A stretch of 64,000 nt of DNA from NCBI GenBank assembly GCA_965243605.1, contig CBDEVQ010000119.1, forward strand, positions 28,445 to 92,444, in the 5' to 3' direction. Every line of letters starts with the position of its first letter. Position 1 is the first letter of the stretch. Source of the stretch: JBMYYR01 sp965243605. Its GTDB lineage: Bacteria; Bacteroidota; Bacteroidia; Flavobacteriales; CAJXXR01. Positions 26,629 through 35,233 of the stretch are shown one piece after another. The notes beneath the pieces are model-generated. The model saw nothing but the letters and a program-made list of their open reading frames with translations, was not told the origin of the DNA and ran no database searches. Both the position numbers and the translations under genes were made by a program.

Positions 26629-27672
26629 TTAATTTTTATCACGAATAATATTCGCCAAATATAGGGCATCTTTAGATACACCACCTAAAGTTGCCGAACC
26701 TCGTGTATACATCCATGGTAATCCGATAAAGTATAAGCCTTCTATATTACTTACACCTCTATAGTTTTTAGGATAATGGTCTGCATCCAATTCCAACCCT
26801 TCTATCCATTTAAAATTCGGACGATATCCTGTAGCCCAAACAATATTATTTATTGTTGATACTTTTTTATTGTCGAAAATAATTTCTCCGTTTAAGGCAT
26901 CGTTTGTACGCCCTACGTGGATCACATTTTCTCGGGAAAGGATTTCCTTAACATCTGTTCCAATAACAGGTTGTGGGATAGAGCTTATTTTTTTTCCTAT
27001 CCAGCTATATTTTGTATAGCTTAAGAATCCAATAACTGTAAACCACCACCAAAGGGTTTTACCTAAAAATTGTTGAGGTATAGATTTAATTTGTGTATCT
27101 CCAGAAAAATAAACCGTTCTCGATTTATCTTGAGAAATTTCATTGAGTATTTGATAACCTGAATCTCCACTTCCAACAACTAGAGCATCTCCCTCTTGTA
27201 ACTGATGTACACCTTTATAATAGTTACTATGCATTTGAAGCGTACTATTTGGTATTTTAGTATGACAAGGTGGAGTATAAGGCGTATGAAATGGCCCAGT
27301 TGCAATAATCACCTGTTTTGCTTGTAATTCACCATCTTTATGTACAACATGAAATCCATCACCTGTTTTACGAACCGATGTAATTAATGTATTGAGTTGT
27401 AAAGGAATGTTGAATTTCTGTACATAAGTTTTAAAATATTGAGCAACCTCATACTTTGAAGGGTAATGATCTTTTGGTGCATCAAATTTTAAGCCAGGTA
27501 AATGATTGTATTGTGTAGGAGTAAATAGTTTTAATGAATCCCATCTGTTTAACCAAGACGCCCCAATTTCCTTATCTCCGTCTACAACAATAAATGTTTT
27601 ATCCATTGTTTTTAAATGATAAGCCATTGATAGTCCAGCTTGGGCACCTCCAATAATAATATAATCCAGCAT
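26629..27672 (-). CDS. FAD/NAD(P)-binding flavin monooxygenase-like oxidoreductase (CzcO type)
   Basis: The start at 27672 places the first Rossmann motif (IIIGGAQAGLSMAYHL) at the N-terminus, as is usual; an upstream ATG at 27699 would add nine residues. The 347-residue protein has a second nucleotide-binding motif (LVVGSGDSGYQI, about residue 165) and the ATG motif in VWATGYRPNFKW (about 288). This is the two-dinucleotide-domain plan of flavin-containing monooxygenases and CzcO-like proteins. The substrate is unknown. No operon partner is close. Confidence 0.82.
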   Translation of the reverse strand: MLDYIIIGGAQAGLSMAYHLKTMDKTFIVVDGDKEIGASWLNRWDSLKLFTPTQYNHLPGLKFDAPKDHYPSKYEVAQYFKTYVQKFNIPLQLNTLITSVRKTGDGFHVVHKDGELQAKQVIIATGPFHTPYTPPCHTKIPNSTLQMHSNYYKGVHQLQEGDALVVGSGDSGYQILNEISQDKSRTVYFSGDTQIKSIPQQFLGKTLWWWFTVIGFLSYTKYSWIGKKISSIPQPVIGTDVKEILSRENVIHVGRTNDALNGEIIFDNKKVSTINNIVWATGYRPNFKWIEGLELDADHYPKNYRGVSNIEGLYFIGLPWMYTRGSATLGGVSKDALYLANIIRDKN

Positions 27673-27945
27673 AAATGTGTTTTGAAATTCAAGGTGCAAA
27701 GATAAACATTAAGTAAAGACCTAACAGGTCTAACTTAAAATATTACACATTTAGTTTATAATGTGTTTATAAATTATAGGTAAATCGATTAGTATGGTTA
27801 GAATATATTTTGAGATGATTGATTAAGAGAGTATAGCGCGTATAATTGAACCATATTATTGAAATGAATACCTTTGGAAAGGTAGATGAGTATTAAAGTT
27901 AAAGCATATTCTATTGAAAGAATAGAGTAATATAATTAAGAGAAT

Positions 27946-28461
27946 ATGATTATTAGAAAACTAACATTAGAGGATATTGATCTCTTGCAAGATATTGGAA
28001 AACGAACATTTGCCGATACTTTTTCGTCCGATGATAATCAACAGGATATGGAGCAATATTTAGTACAAGGATTTTCTCTTGAAAAATTGAGAAAAGAATT
28101 AACCAATATTAATTCAGAATTTTATTTTGTTGAGATTGAAAATAAAGCTATTGGATATTTAAAAGTTAATAAAGGAGATGCTCAAACTGAAATTCGAGAT
28201 GAGAAGGCCTTGGAAATTGAACGAATATATGTATTGAAAGCATATTATGGTAAACGGATAGGACAAGTACTTTATGAAAAAGCCTTAGAAATAGCAAAAA
28301 GAAATCATGTTGACTATATGTGGTTAGGCGTTTGGGAAGAAAATTTTAGAGCCATACGGTTTTACGAGAAGAATGGATTTATAGAATTTGATAAACATGT
28401 GTTTAAACTAGGTAATAAAGAGGAAATAGATATCATGATGAAACTTAAACTGAATGAATAA
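27946..28461 (+). CDS. GNAT-family N-acetyltransferase
   Basis: A 171-residue protein with the GNAT fold. Strand 4 contains IERIYVLKAYYGKRIGQVLYEKAL, where the acetyl-CoA pyrophosphate loop (Gly-Lys-Arg-Ile-Gly) is visible. The late block is WLGVWEENFRAIRFYEKNGF. The first residues (Ile-Arg-Lys-Leu-Thr-Leu-Glu-Asp) fit the RimI/PaiA-like group. The acceptor is not known. Confidence 0.85.
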   Translation: MIIRKLTLEDIDLLQDIGKRTFADTFSSDDNQQDMEQYLVQGFSLEKLRKELTNINSEFYFVEIENKAIGYLKVNKGDAQTEIRDEKALEIERIYVLKAYYGKRIGQVLYEKALEIAKRNHVDYMWLGVWEENFRAIRFYEKNGFIEFDKHVFKLGNKEEIDIMMKLKLNE

Positions 28462-28572
28462 TAGAATCGCATTTGATATATAATTAATGACCAAAGTTAG
28501 ATTTCAATAAAAATAATAAAGTAAAGGTGTAATAAATCAGGAAAAGTGGCACTAATTAAGTAAAATGTATTT

Positions 28573-29067
28573 GTGAGTAGAGATTTTTATACAGAATTTA
28601 TTTTACCATACGCTGGTATTATCATTAAGATTTGTAGAGCTTATAGTAATTCTCCAGAAGATTTTGAAGATTACTATCAAGAAGTCTGTCTGCAAATTTG
28701 GAGGAGCAAGGATAATTTTAATAAGGCTTCTAAATGGTCTACATGGATTTATCGAATATCACTTAATGTATGTATGACATTAAGGAAAAAAGAGAATCAG
28801 AGAAACGATCGATTTTCAGGAACCGATTCATTACCAGAAGTTGCAAGTCAGGAATTATATTCTTTCCAAGACGACTCTTTGAAACAACTTTATAAAGCCA
28901 TTGTTCAGTTAGCAGAATTAGATAGAGCAATAATCATATTGTATTTGGAAGAGAAATCATACAAGGAAATAGCAACCATTATTGGGTCAAATACGAATAA
29001 TGTGGGGGTTAGAATACAACGAATTAAGCTTAGATTAAAAAAACTAATATCAAATGGTCATGGATAA
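28573..29067 (+). CDS. ECF-type RNA polymerase sigma factor
   Basis: A 164-residue protein with sigma region 2 (about 8-75, with DFEDYYQEVCLQIWR and WSTWIYRISLNVC) and region 4 (about 112-160, with EKSYKEIATIIG and VGVRIQRIKLRLKK). No region 3 is present, as expected for ECF factors. The start is a GTG at 28573; an ATG just upstream is in another frame. Its last 14 bases overlap the start of a membrane protein gene, which is probably the partner or regulator of this factor. Confidence 0.88.
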   Translation: MSRDFYTEFILPYAGIIIKICRAYSNSPEDFEDYYQEVCLQIWRSKDNFNKASKWSTWIYRISLNVCMTLRKKENQRNDRFSGTDSLPEVASQELYSFQDDSLKQLYKAIVQLAELDRAIIILYLEEKSYKEIATIIGSNTNNVGVRIQRIKLRLKKLISNGHG

Positions 29068-29680
29068 ATCAATAGAAAATATTTGGAAAGATGGTTTTGC
29101 AAAAGAACACCTTGTAATACCAAGAGTAAAAGTATTATATGATAAAAAATCAATAAGTGTTGTTGAGGAGGTAATATATCGATTTAAACGAGAAGTGTTT
29201 ATTCTACTTCCAGCTGCTCTTTTTATTTTCTTATTTAATCTATTATTAGATAATAATAATTCTGCATTTTGGGGTGTTATAAGTGCAATTCCTTGTTTTA
29301 TTTGGTATTTTATTGGAAAAAAACAAATTAATTCTGTTACAGATATTAAGTACAATATTAATTCATATCAATATTTATTATCAATTCGTCAGAAATTACT
29401 TGCAATAATGCAGTTTAATAAGAAACTAATAATTTCAAGTGTTCCTATAATGATATTACCTATGCTTATATATACATATTATAACCAGAAAGGAAAATCT
29501 ATTGGAGAAATTATTGGCGTAGAAGGGTTCGATTTTCCAACCATTACAATTTTCTTATTATTACCCATTTTTACCTTAATAGCAATGGCGTTTGCTAATC
29601 TATTATTTAAAAAACAAGTCGCCGATAAAATGAAGGATATTAACACGTTAATTAAAGACATGGAAGAGTTAAGGGCTTAA
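29054..29680 (+). CDS. Membrane protein coupled to the ECF sigma factor (possible regulator)
   Basis: A 208-residue protein with a soluble N-terminus of about 45 residues and four hydrophobic segments (about 48-62, 70-90, 127-145 and 162-186), ending in a charged helix. Its start overlaps the sigma gene by 14 bases (a second Met two codons on is equally good). Anti-sigma factors often follow their sigma gene in this way, but the usual zinc-binding HxxxCxxC motif is absent. The role as anti-sigma is inferred from position. Confidence 0.6.
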   Translation: MVMDKSIENIWKDGFAKEHLVIPRVKVLYDKKSISVVEEVIYRFKREVFILLPAALFIFLFNLLLDNNNSAFWGVISAIPCFIWYFIGKKQINSVTDIKYNINSYQYLLSIRQKLLAIMQFNKKLIISSVPIMILPMLIYTYYNQKGKSIGEIIGVEGFDFPTITIFLLLPIFTLIAMAFANLLFKKQVADKMKDINTLIKDMEELRA

Positions 29681-29862
29681 AGAGGATAATTATCTTTTGC
29701 AATTAAGTTACTGTCATGTCTAAACAATAAATCTGTAGAGATTTTAAAGATCTGAATTAGAATAATAAATCTATATTCACCTTCTACTTTCTACATTTAA
29801 AATTCCTGTTTTGTAAATTAAAAAATTAGCTTTGTAAAGCAATCTTACAAAAGCAAAAAAAG

Positions 29863-31053
29863 ATGATATCAAATCGAGTTCTTGGGATGAAAGAATCTCA
29901 AACTTTAGCTATGGCACGCCGTAGTAGAGAAATGAAAAACGCCGGTCATGATGTAATTAGTTTAAGTTTGGGAGAACCAGATTTTAACACACCAGAATTT
30001 ATTAAAGAAGGTGTAAAGCAAGCTGTAGATGCAAACTTTTCGCATTATACTGCTGTACCAGGATTACAGGAAGTTAGAGAAGCTATTGTCTTAAAGTTTA
30101 AACGAGACAATAATTTAGAGTTTACACCAGATCAAATTATAATGTCTACAGGAGCTAAGCAATCTTTAGCTCAAATAATGTTAGCCATTTTAAATCCTGG
30201 AGACGAGGTGATTTTACCTGCACCGTATTGGGTGAGTTACTTGCAAATGGTAGAACTTGCAGAAGGTAATGCTGTAGAAATATCTACTGAAGCAGCCAAC
30301 GATTATAAAATTACTCCAGATCAATTACGTGCAGCTATTTCTGAAAAAACAAAAGCATTTTTGTTTAGTTCGCCATGTAACCCAAGTGGATCTTTATATT
30401 CTAAAGAAGAATTAAAAGGCTTAGCAGATGTTTTAATGGACTATCCAAATGTTCTTATTATTTCAGATGAGATTTATGAATTAATCAATTTTGCTGGAAA
30501 ACATGAGAGTATTGCACAATTTGATGCAGTTAAAAATCAGACGGTTATTGTAAATGGATTATCTAAAGGATATGCCATGACAGGATACCGATTAGGTTAT
30601 ATAGCAGGACCAAAACATATTGTAAATGCGTGTACAAAAATCCAAGGACAAATAACGTCTGCAACATGTGCAATTACACAAAAAGCGGCACAAGTAGCAT
30701 TAGAAGCAGATCCTTCTTCTGTAAAATATATGCGTGATAGTTTTCTTGAACGAAGAGATTATGTTCATGGAGAGTTAAGCACAATTGAAAATTTAATTCT
30801 TCCAAAACCTGAAGGAGCATTTTATTTGTTTCCTGATGTTTCAGGATTTTTTGGTAAAACATTTAAGGGTCAAACTATAGAGACTTCTGCAGATTTTGCT
30901 GAGTTTTTATTAGATACTGAATATGTAGCTACTGTTGATGGATCGGCATTTGGTTCTCCTAAATGTTTACGTTTATCTTATGCAGCGAGTATGGATACTC
31001 TAAAAGAAGCAGTCACTCGTATAAAACGATTTGTATCAAATATTGAAGGATAA
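29863..31053 (+). CDS. PLP-dependent aminotransferase (aspartate aminotransferase type Ib)
   Basis: A 396-residue fold-type I aminotransferase. Visible are the LSLGEPDFNTPEFIKEG opening, the pyridine-stacking region PAPYWVSY, the NPSGSLY motif, the cofactor Asp in ISDEIYE and the Schiff-base Lys in NGLSKGYAMTGYRLGY. This fits the aspartate/prephenate aminotransferase group. The next gene starts at the base after its stop codon, so it leads a four-gene operon. Confidence 0.9.
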   Translation: MISNRVLGMKESQTLAMARRSREMKNAGHDVISLSLGEPDFNTPEFIKEGVKQAVDANFSHYTAVPGLQEVREAIVLKFKRDNNLEFTPDQIIMSTGAKQSLAQIMLAILNPGDEVILPAPYWVSYLQMVELAEGNAVEISTEAANDYKITPDQLRAAISEKTKAFLFSSPCNPSGSLYSKEELKGLADVLMDYPNVLIISDEIYELINFAGKHESIAQFDAVKNQTVIVNGLSKGYAMTGYRLGYIAGPKHIVNACTKIQGQITSATCAITQKAAQVALEADPSSVKYMRDSFLERRDYVHGELSTIENLILPKPEGAFYLFPDVSGFFGKTFKGQTIETSADFAEFLLDTEYVATVDGSAFGSPKCLRLSYAASMDTLKEAVTRIKRFVSNIEG

Positions 31054-32046
31054 ATGGTAAAGGAATCTGTAGTTCGTTTTTTAGAAGAATTTTCATCAAA
31101 GAATATCTTAGTCATTGGAGATGCAATGTTGGATGCTTATATGTGGGGTAAGATTGAACGTCAAAGTCCAGAAGCACCAATTCCTGTTGTGGATATTTTA
31201 AAAAGAGAAAAACGATTAGGTGGAGCTGCGAATGTAGCCTTAAACTTAAAGTCTTTGGGAATAAATCCAATCTTATTAACCCTAACAGGAGACGATCGAA
31301 AATCTGAAGAATTTACAGATTTAATGCATGCAGCACAATTAAGTACTTCAGGAATTGTTAAGGATAAGAATAGAAAAACAACACAGAAAACTCGAATTAT
31401 AGCACATGATAAACATGTCTTAAGAGTAGACGAAGAAGATGTATTTGATTTTGAAGATTCCCAAGTGATCTTAGAAAGAGTGGAGAATCTGCATCAAGAG
31501 TTTAATTTTGATGTTGTTGTATTTGAGGACTATAATAAAGGGCTACTTACCGAAGATATCATAGAGCAATGTATTCACTTTTGTAAGGAGAACAGTATTA
31601 AAACCATTGTAGATCCTAAGAAGAAAAATTTCTTTGCTTATAAACAGGTCGATGTTTTTAAACCTAATCTAAAAGAAATAACAGAAGGATTAAATACAAC
31701 CTGTAACCCAGAACATGTTAGTGAATTAATTCGTGTATGTACAGAACTTAAAAATAAGCTTGATGTAAATTCAGTATTTTTAACCTTGTCAGAACACGGT
31801 GTCTTTATTTTATCAGATTCAGGTCAAACCAGTCATCCTTCTTTTGAAAGAAACATTATTGATGTTAGTGGAGCAGGAGATACAGTTGTTTCGGTTGCCT
31901 CTTTAGCATTGGCATGTGGATTAGAAAATGAAGATCTGGCATTAATTGCCAATTTAGCAGGAGGACTTGTTTGTGAACACGTTGGTGTAGTTCCTATCAA
32001 TAAAGATCAACTTATACACGAAATAAAAGAGGTTTATAACTTATGA
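31054..32046 (+). CDS. PfkB-family kinase, heptose-7-phosphate kinase (RfaE domain I) type
   Basis: A 330-residue ribokinase-fold protein. It opens with VIGDAMLDAYMWGKIERQSPEAP, which is characteristic of RfaE/HldE domain I. PfkB motif 1 is GGAANVALNLKSLG and motif 2, with the catalytic Asp, is DVSGAGDTVVSVASLALA. The second domain of HldE (nucleotidyltransferase) is absent, so if this is the heptose kinase the ADP-transfer enzyme must be encoded elsewhere. It overlaps the next gene by 4 bases (ATGA). GmhA and GmhB lie 30 kb away in the same window. Confidence 0.82.
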   Translation: MVKESVVRFLEEFSSKNILVIGDAMLDAYMWGKIERQSPEAPIPVVDILKREKRLGGAANVALNLKSLGINPILLTLTGDDRKSEEFTDLMHAAQLSTSGIVKDKNRKTTQKTRIIAHDKHVLRVDEEDVFDFEDSQVILERVENLHQEFNFDVVVFEDYNKGLLTEDIIEQCIHFCKENSIKTIVDPKKKNFFAYKQVDVFKPNLKEITEGLNTTCNPEHVSELIRVCTELKNKLDVNSVFLTLSEHGVFILSDSGQTSHPSFERNIIDVSGAGDTVVSVASLALACGLENEDLALIANLAGGLVCEHVGVVPINKDQLIHEIKEVYNL

Positions 32047-32462
32047 GAATTTTTTTAGTTTCCATTTTTAGTGTGTTATTATTGATGTCATCTTGTAAAA
32101 GTTCGGAGCAGTTTTTTGTTGCGCGTTATGGGATGATTAATGATGTCTATAAGAATGGTGATCATATTTCGACATCTTCGGATGATAGCGAAACCGTTAT
32201 AACGATAGCCTTAAGAGATAATCAAGAGCTGATAATTACAATTCTTTCGTCGTTTGATGACATGAAACGTAAAGATTTAAAACATGCTGAAATGGTTATC
32301 AATAGACCCAATGGAAACAAACCTTTGGAATTAAGTTATATAAAGAAGGTGAAATTAAGTAACGGAAAATTATCTAAAGAAATATACTTGGATGCTCAGT
32401 TTTCTCACGGACGTGAACATGTAGCAATACAGGGTAGATTTCCAATTAAAATAAAAAAATAA
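32043..32462 (+). CDS. Lipoprotein, hypothetical
   Basis: A 139-residue lipoprotein (Leu-Leu-Met-Ser-Ser-Cys, Cys at about 19) with a beta-rich mature part. No family is recognised. It overlaps the kinase gene by 4 bases and its TAA shares a base with the next ATG (TAATG), so it is firmly inside this operon. Confidence 0.65.
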   Translation: MRIFLVSIFSVLLLMSSCKSSEQFFVARYGMINDVYKNGDHISTSSDDSETVITIALRDNQELIITILSSFDDMKRKDLKHAEMVINRPNGNKPLELSYIKKVKLSNGKLSKEIYLDAQFSHGREHVAIQGRFPIKIKK

Positions 32463-32974
32463 TGGCTTTAATCAAGAAAGTAAAAGGTATTGAACCAACT
32501 ATTCCAAACTCTTGTTTTTTAGCAGAAAATGCAACCATAACTGGAGATGTAATTCTAGGAGAAGAATGCTCAGTATGGTTTTCAGCTGTGATAAGAGGAG
32601 ATGTTTGCAGAATAAATATAGGGAATAAAGTTAATGTTCAGGATGGAGCTGTATTACACGGAACCTATGAAAAACATGATCTAAATATTGGGAATAATGT
32701 TTCTATAGGCCATAATGCAAACGTACATGGTTGTACTGTACATGATAACGTCTTAATAGGAATGGGATCTACAGTAATGGATAATTGCGTAATTCATTCT
32801 AATAGTATTATTGCTGCTGGTTCTGTTGTTTTACAAAATACAGTAGTAGAAAGTGGTAGTATTTATGCTGGTGTTCCAGCTAAAAAAGTAAAAGATGTAG
32901 ATCCGAAACAATTTGAAGAATTGGTAAAGGGTATTGCTTCTAATTATTTAATGTATTCTACGTGGTATGAGTAA
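32462..32974 (+). CDS. Gamma-class carbonic anhydrase-like protein (left-handed beta-helix)
   Basis: A 170-residue protein built of hexapeptide repeats (Ile-Thr-Gly-Asp-Val-Ile, Cys-Arg-Ile-Asn-Ile-Gly and similar). The three metal His of the gamma-carbonic anhydrase/YrdA group are visible: one in AVLHGTY and two in IGHNANVHGC. The opening WFSAVIRGDV with the structural Arg is also typical. Many YrdA-like members have no proven anhydrase activity. It ends the operon, and a hairpin terminator follows. Confidence 0.88.
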   Translation: MALIKKVKGIEPTIPNSCFLAENATITGDVILGEECSVWFSAVIRGDVCRINIGNKVNVQDGAVLHGTYEKHDLNIGNNVSIGHNANVHGCTVHDNVLIGMGSTVMDNCVIHSNSIIAAGSVVLQNTVVESGSIYAGVPAKKVKDVDPKQFEELVKGIASNYLMYSTWYE

Positions 32975-33000
32975 TTAAATAATTTAATAGTATTATTTAG

Positions 33001-33034
33001 AGCGTCTTATATTTATTTATAAGGCGTTTTTTAT
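33001..33034 (+). terminator. Intrinsic terminator after the carbonic-anhydrase-like gene
   Basis: Arms AGCGTCTTATA (33001-33011) and TATAAGGCGTT (33018-33028) pair with two G-T wobbles over a 6-base loop, then TTTT. Confidence 0.7.
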
Positions 33035-33070
33035 TGGGTATAAGTACATCTTAAATGAATAATAAGTACA

Positions 33071-33099
33071 AAAAAAAGACCAGATTTAATACCTGGTCT
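33071..33099 (-). terminator. Intrinsic terminator of the leftward secreted-protein gene
   Basis: On the minus strand AGACCAG (complement of 33093-33099) pairs with CTGGTCT (complement of 33077-33083), and the stem is followed by a T-run (33071-33077 are all A on the plus strand). It lies 30 bases after the stop of the gene at 33129. Confidence 0.65.
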
Positions 33100-33128
33100 A
33101 AAGAAATCCCTATATAATATGTTGTTGT

Positions 33129-33692
33129 TTATTCGTCTGCAATTGTATAAGTAATCGTAACTGATTCGTTAAGGTCTGCGCTTAATGTTTGGAATTCTGC
33201 ATCATCAAACGATAAGTTGTATGTTAACTGGTGTCCGTTGTTTATACCGTTTCCTGTATAAGCACTTCCAATTCCAGTAATTATTGTTGATGAAGATCCG
33301 TTTGCTAACGTAATAGCAGAAGCATTAGGTGTTCCTTTTACTCCATTTCCGTTTCCAGCATCTGATCCAGCAGCAACCGTTAGAGTCATTCCTGTTGGTA
33401 AATCATTTGTCATTCCTACAGTAACTTTTCTTGTAGTTTCTGCACTGGCTTTAATGTTAGAGTAGTTTAACCAAAGTGCTGAGTTAGATAAGTTGAAGTC
33501 GAATGCATTACCAGCCTCAGTAATCGCTTCTGGCGTAAAGTTAATTCCGTTGTTTCCTCCAGGTCCTTCAATATCTAAGATACTTGTTGCTGGAATAGCG
33601 AAAGAAATTTGGTGACTATCATCTAAATCATCTTGAGCAAATGCCATTGTACCTACTAATGCTAATCCTAATGTTAATACAAACTTTTTCAT
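33129..33692 (-). CDS. Secreted protein, paralogue of the product of 24707-25276
   Basis: A 187-residue protein with a signal peptide (cleavage near Thr-Met-Ala-Phe-Ala-Gln, residue 19). The body shares with its paralogue the spaced blocks ALWLNYSNIKA, GMTLTV, AYTGNGINNGH and VTITYTI, and the overall length. The mature domain is Gly/Asn/Ser-rich and beta in character. It has no T9SS signal or lipobox, so it is probably periplasmic or a pilus-like subunit; this is inferred. A -7 promoter element lies 44 bases upstream of its start. Confidence 0.7.
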   Translation of the reverse strand: MKKFVLTLGLALVGTMAFAQDDLDDSHQISFAIPATSILDIEGPGGNNGINFTPEAITEAGNAFDFNLSNSALWLNYSNIKASAETTRKVTVGMTNDLPTGMTLTVAAGSDAGNGNGVKGTPNASAITLANGSSSTIITGIGSAYTGNGINNGHQLTYNLSFDDAEFQTLSADLNESVTITYTIADE

Positions 33693-33735
33693 CTTGTTGT
33701 GTTTTTGTTGTTAAACTTTGTTTTTGATTACATTA

Positions 33736-33743
33736 CAAATATA
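33736..33743 (-). promoter_or_regulatory. Bacteroidota -7 promoter element of the gene at 33692
   Basis: The minus strand reads TATATTTG here, a full match to TAnnTTTG, 43 bases before the start codon. No TTTG box is found at the standard spacing. Confidence 0.45.
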
Positions 33744-34132
33744 GCAACAGTTTAAAATAATAAAAGTGATATATGTCTCATAAACCACTTAACGCCGATG
33801 AATGGTAAAATTAGCTCCGTGAATGGAAATAGGATAGAATTAGATAACTGTGTTATATGGTTTTACAATAGAATAAGGTCCTGCGTAAAATAGATTATAT
33901 CTTAATATATATACTTTACTTCTAATGTTGCATAGATCTTCGTATTAAGTATAATTTCCCTTCTTGAAAGGCGCTAGAGGTTTGTAAAAAACGAACTTAA
34001 CCTGTTCTCGATATACTTTTTCCTCACGTCGAAAACCACTCGAGCTGTCTGTTGAAACAATCTAATTAAATTCTCTCCACTAATAAATGATTCATATAGT
34101 ATTAGCAATACTGTAAAGAATATTCAAAAGTC
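33744..34132. other. Intergenic region with a possible dispersed palindromic element
   Basis: About 390 bases hold no coding frame I can support. The most structured part is 34004-34047, listed separately. The remainder is AT-rich without a T-run hairpin. Confidence 0.4.
34004..34047 (-). repeat. Candidate dispersed intergenic repeat with TCGA core motifs
   Basis: On the minus strand the element runs from CAGCTCGAGTGGTTTTCGAC through GTGAGGAAAAAGTATATCGA to GAAC. TCGA recurs three times, and the outer CTCGAG and ATCGAG can pair over an inner arm. From memory, short sequences of the form CGAGTGGTTTTCGA...TATCGAGAAC recur in intergenic DNA of Flavobacteriaceae. Only one copy is seen in this window, so this is unconfirmed. 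Confidence 0.35.
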
Positions 34133-35233
34133 TTACTCTTGTTGTTTCGTAATTTCTTTAATAAATGTCTCAAACACCTGATCCGATGCATCAAACGGAT
34201 TAATTTCGGATTGAATAATTGCTTCGTCTAGTTGTTGTATTTGTTCTTTTACACTTGAGAAACTATAAAGCAAATCTCCAATACGAGATTTCATACTTTC
34301 ATGAAACCAATATTGGTTTTGTGTTTTACGATGGTGGTCAAAGTATCCCGTGATAGACGTTTTATTCTTAAAAGAATTGATGGTGTCAACAATTTCTGAA
34401 ATACCAAATTTTTCAATGGAAGATGTTAGTAAAACTGGAGGGATCCAATCGGATTCTTTAGCAGGTAACATATGCAAAGCATATTGATAATTGTTTTTTG
34501 CTTTTTTACAATTTAAGGCATTATCTCCATCAGCCTTAGTTAAAGCAATTGCATCTGCCATTTCCATAATACCTCTTTTAATACCTTGTAATTCATCACC
34601 AGCACCAGCTAGCATGAGTAGTAAAAAGAAGTCAACCATAGAATGTACAGCGGTCTCACTCTGACCAACACCAACCGTTTCTATTAATATAGTATCAAAT
34701 CCACAAGCTTCACATAAGATAATAGTTTCTCTAGTTTTTCGACTAACACCTCCTAAACTATTTGCAGAAGGAGAAGGGCGAATAAAGGCATTTTTTTCTA
34801 CAGATAATTCTTCCATTCTAGTTTTATCTCCAAGAATACTTCCTCCTGTTTTTTCAGAACTTGGATCCACAGCTAATACGGCAACTTTTTTATTGAGATC
34901 TTTGCAAAGGTGAAGACCAAAAGTTTCTATAAATGTGCTTTTTCCAACACCAGGAACACCCGTTATCCCAACTCGAATAGAGTTTCCGGAGAATGGTAAA
35001 CACGCTTGTATTATATCTCTTGCTTTAGATTTATGTTTTGGATTTATACTTTCTACTAAAGTTATGGCTTGGCTTAAAATGGTACGGTTACCTTCTAAAA
35101 TTCCATCTATATAATACTGAGCTGGATTTTGTTTCTTTTGAAACCGTTTGGCATTTAGTTTCGCTCTTTCACTTATAGGAGAAACAGATTCGACACCTTT
35201 TTGTATACTAAGCGCTTTTTTAGGCTTTTTCAT
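34133..35233 (-). CDS. meaB: Methylmalonyl-CoA mutase-associated GTPase MeaB
   Basis: A 366-residue G3E-family GTPase. Visible are Walker A (GVTGVPGVGKSTF-like, about residue 85), the Asp-Pro-Ser-Ser block AVDPSSEKTGGSILGDKTRM and ETVGVGQSETAVHSMVD, and the guanine motif ALTKADGDN. The family protects and reactivates methylmalonyl-CoA mutase during B12 cofactor loading. The mutase genes are not in this window. Its start overlaps the ddl stop region by 14 bases, so it is the last gene of the run rfbC-folP-cdaA-ddl-meaB. Confidence 0.92.
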   Translation of the reverse strand: MKKPKKALSIQKGVESVSPISERAKLNAKRFQKKQNPAQYYIDGILEGNRTILSQAITLVESINPKHKSKARDIIQACLPFSGNSIRVGITGVPGVGKSTFIETFGLHLCKDLNKKVAVLAVDPSSEKTGGSILGDKTRMEELSVEKNAFIRPSPSANSLGGVSRKTRETIILCEACGFDTILIETVGVGQSETAVHSMVDFFLLLMLAGAGDELQGIKRGIMEMADAIALTKADGDNALNCKKAKNNYQYALHMLPAKESDWIPPVLLTSSIEKFGISEIVDTINSFKNKTSITGYFDHHRKTQNQYWFHESMKSRIGDLLYSFSSVKEQIQQLDEAIIQSEINPFDASDQVFETFIKEITKQQE

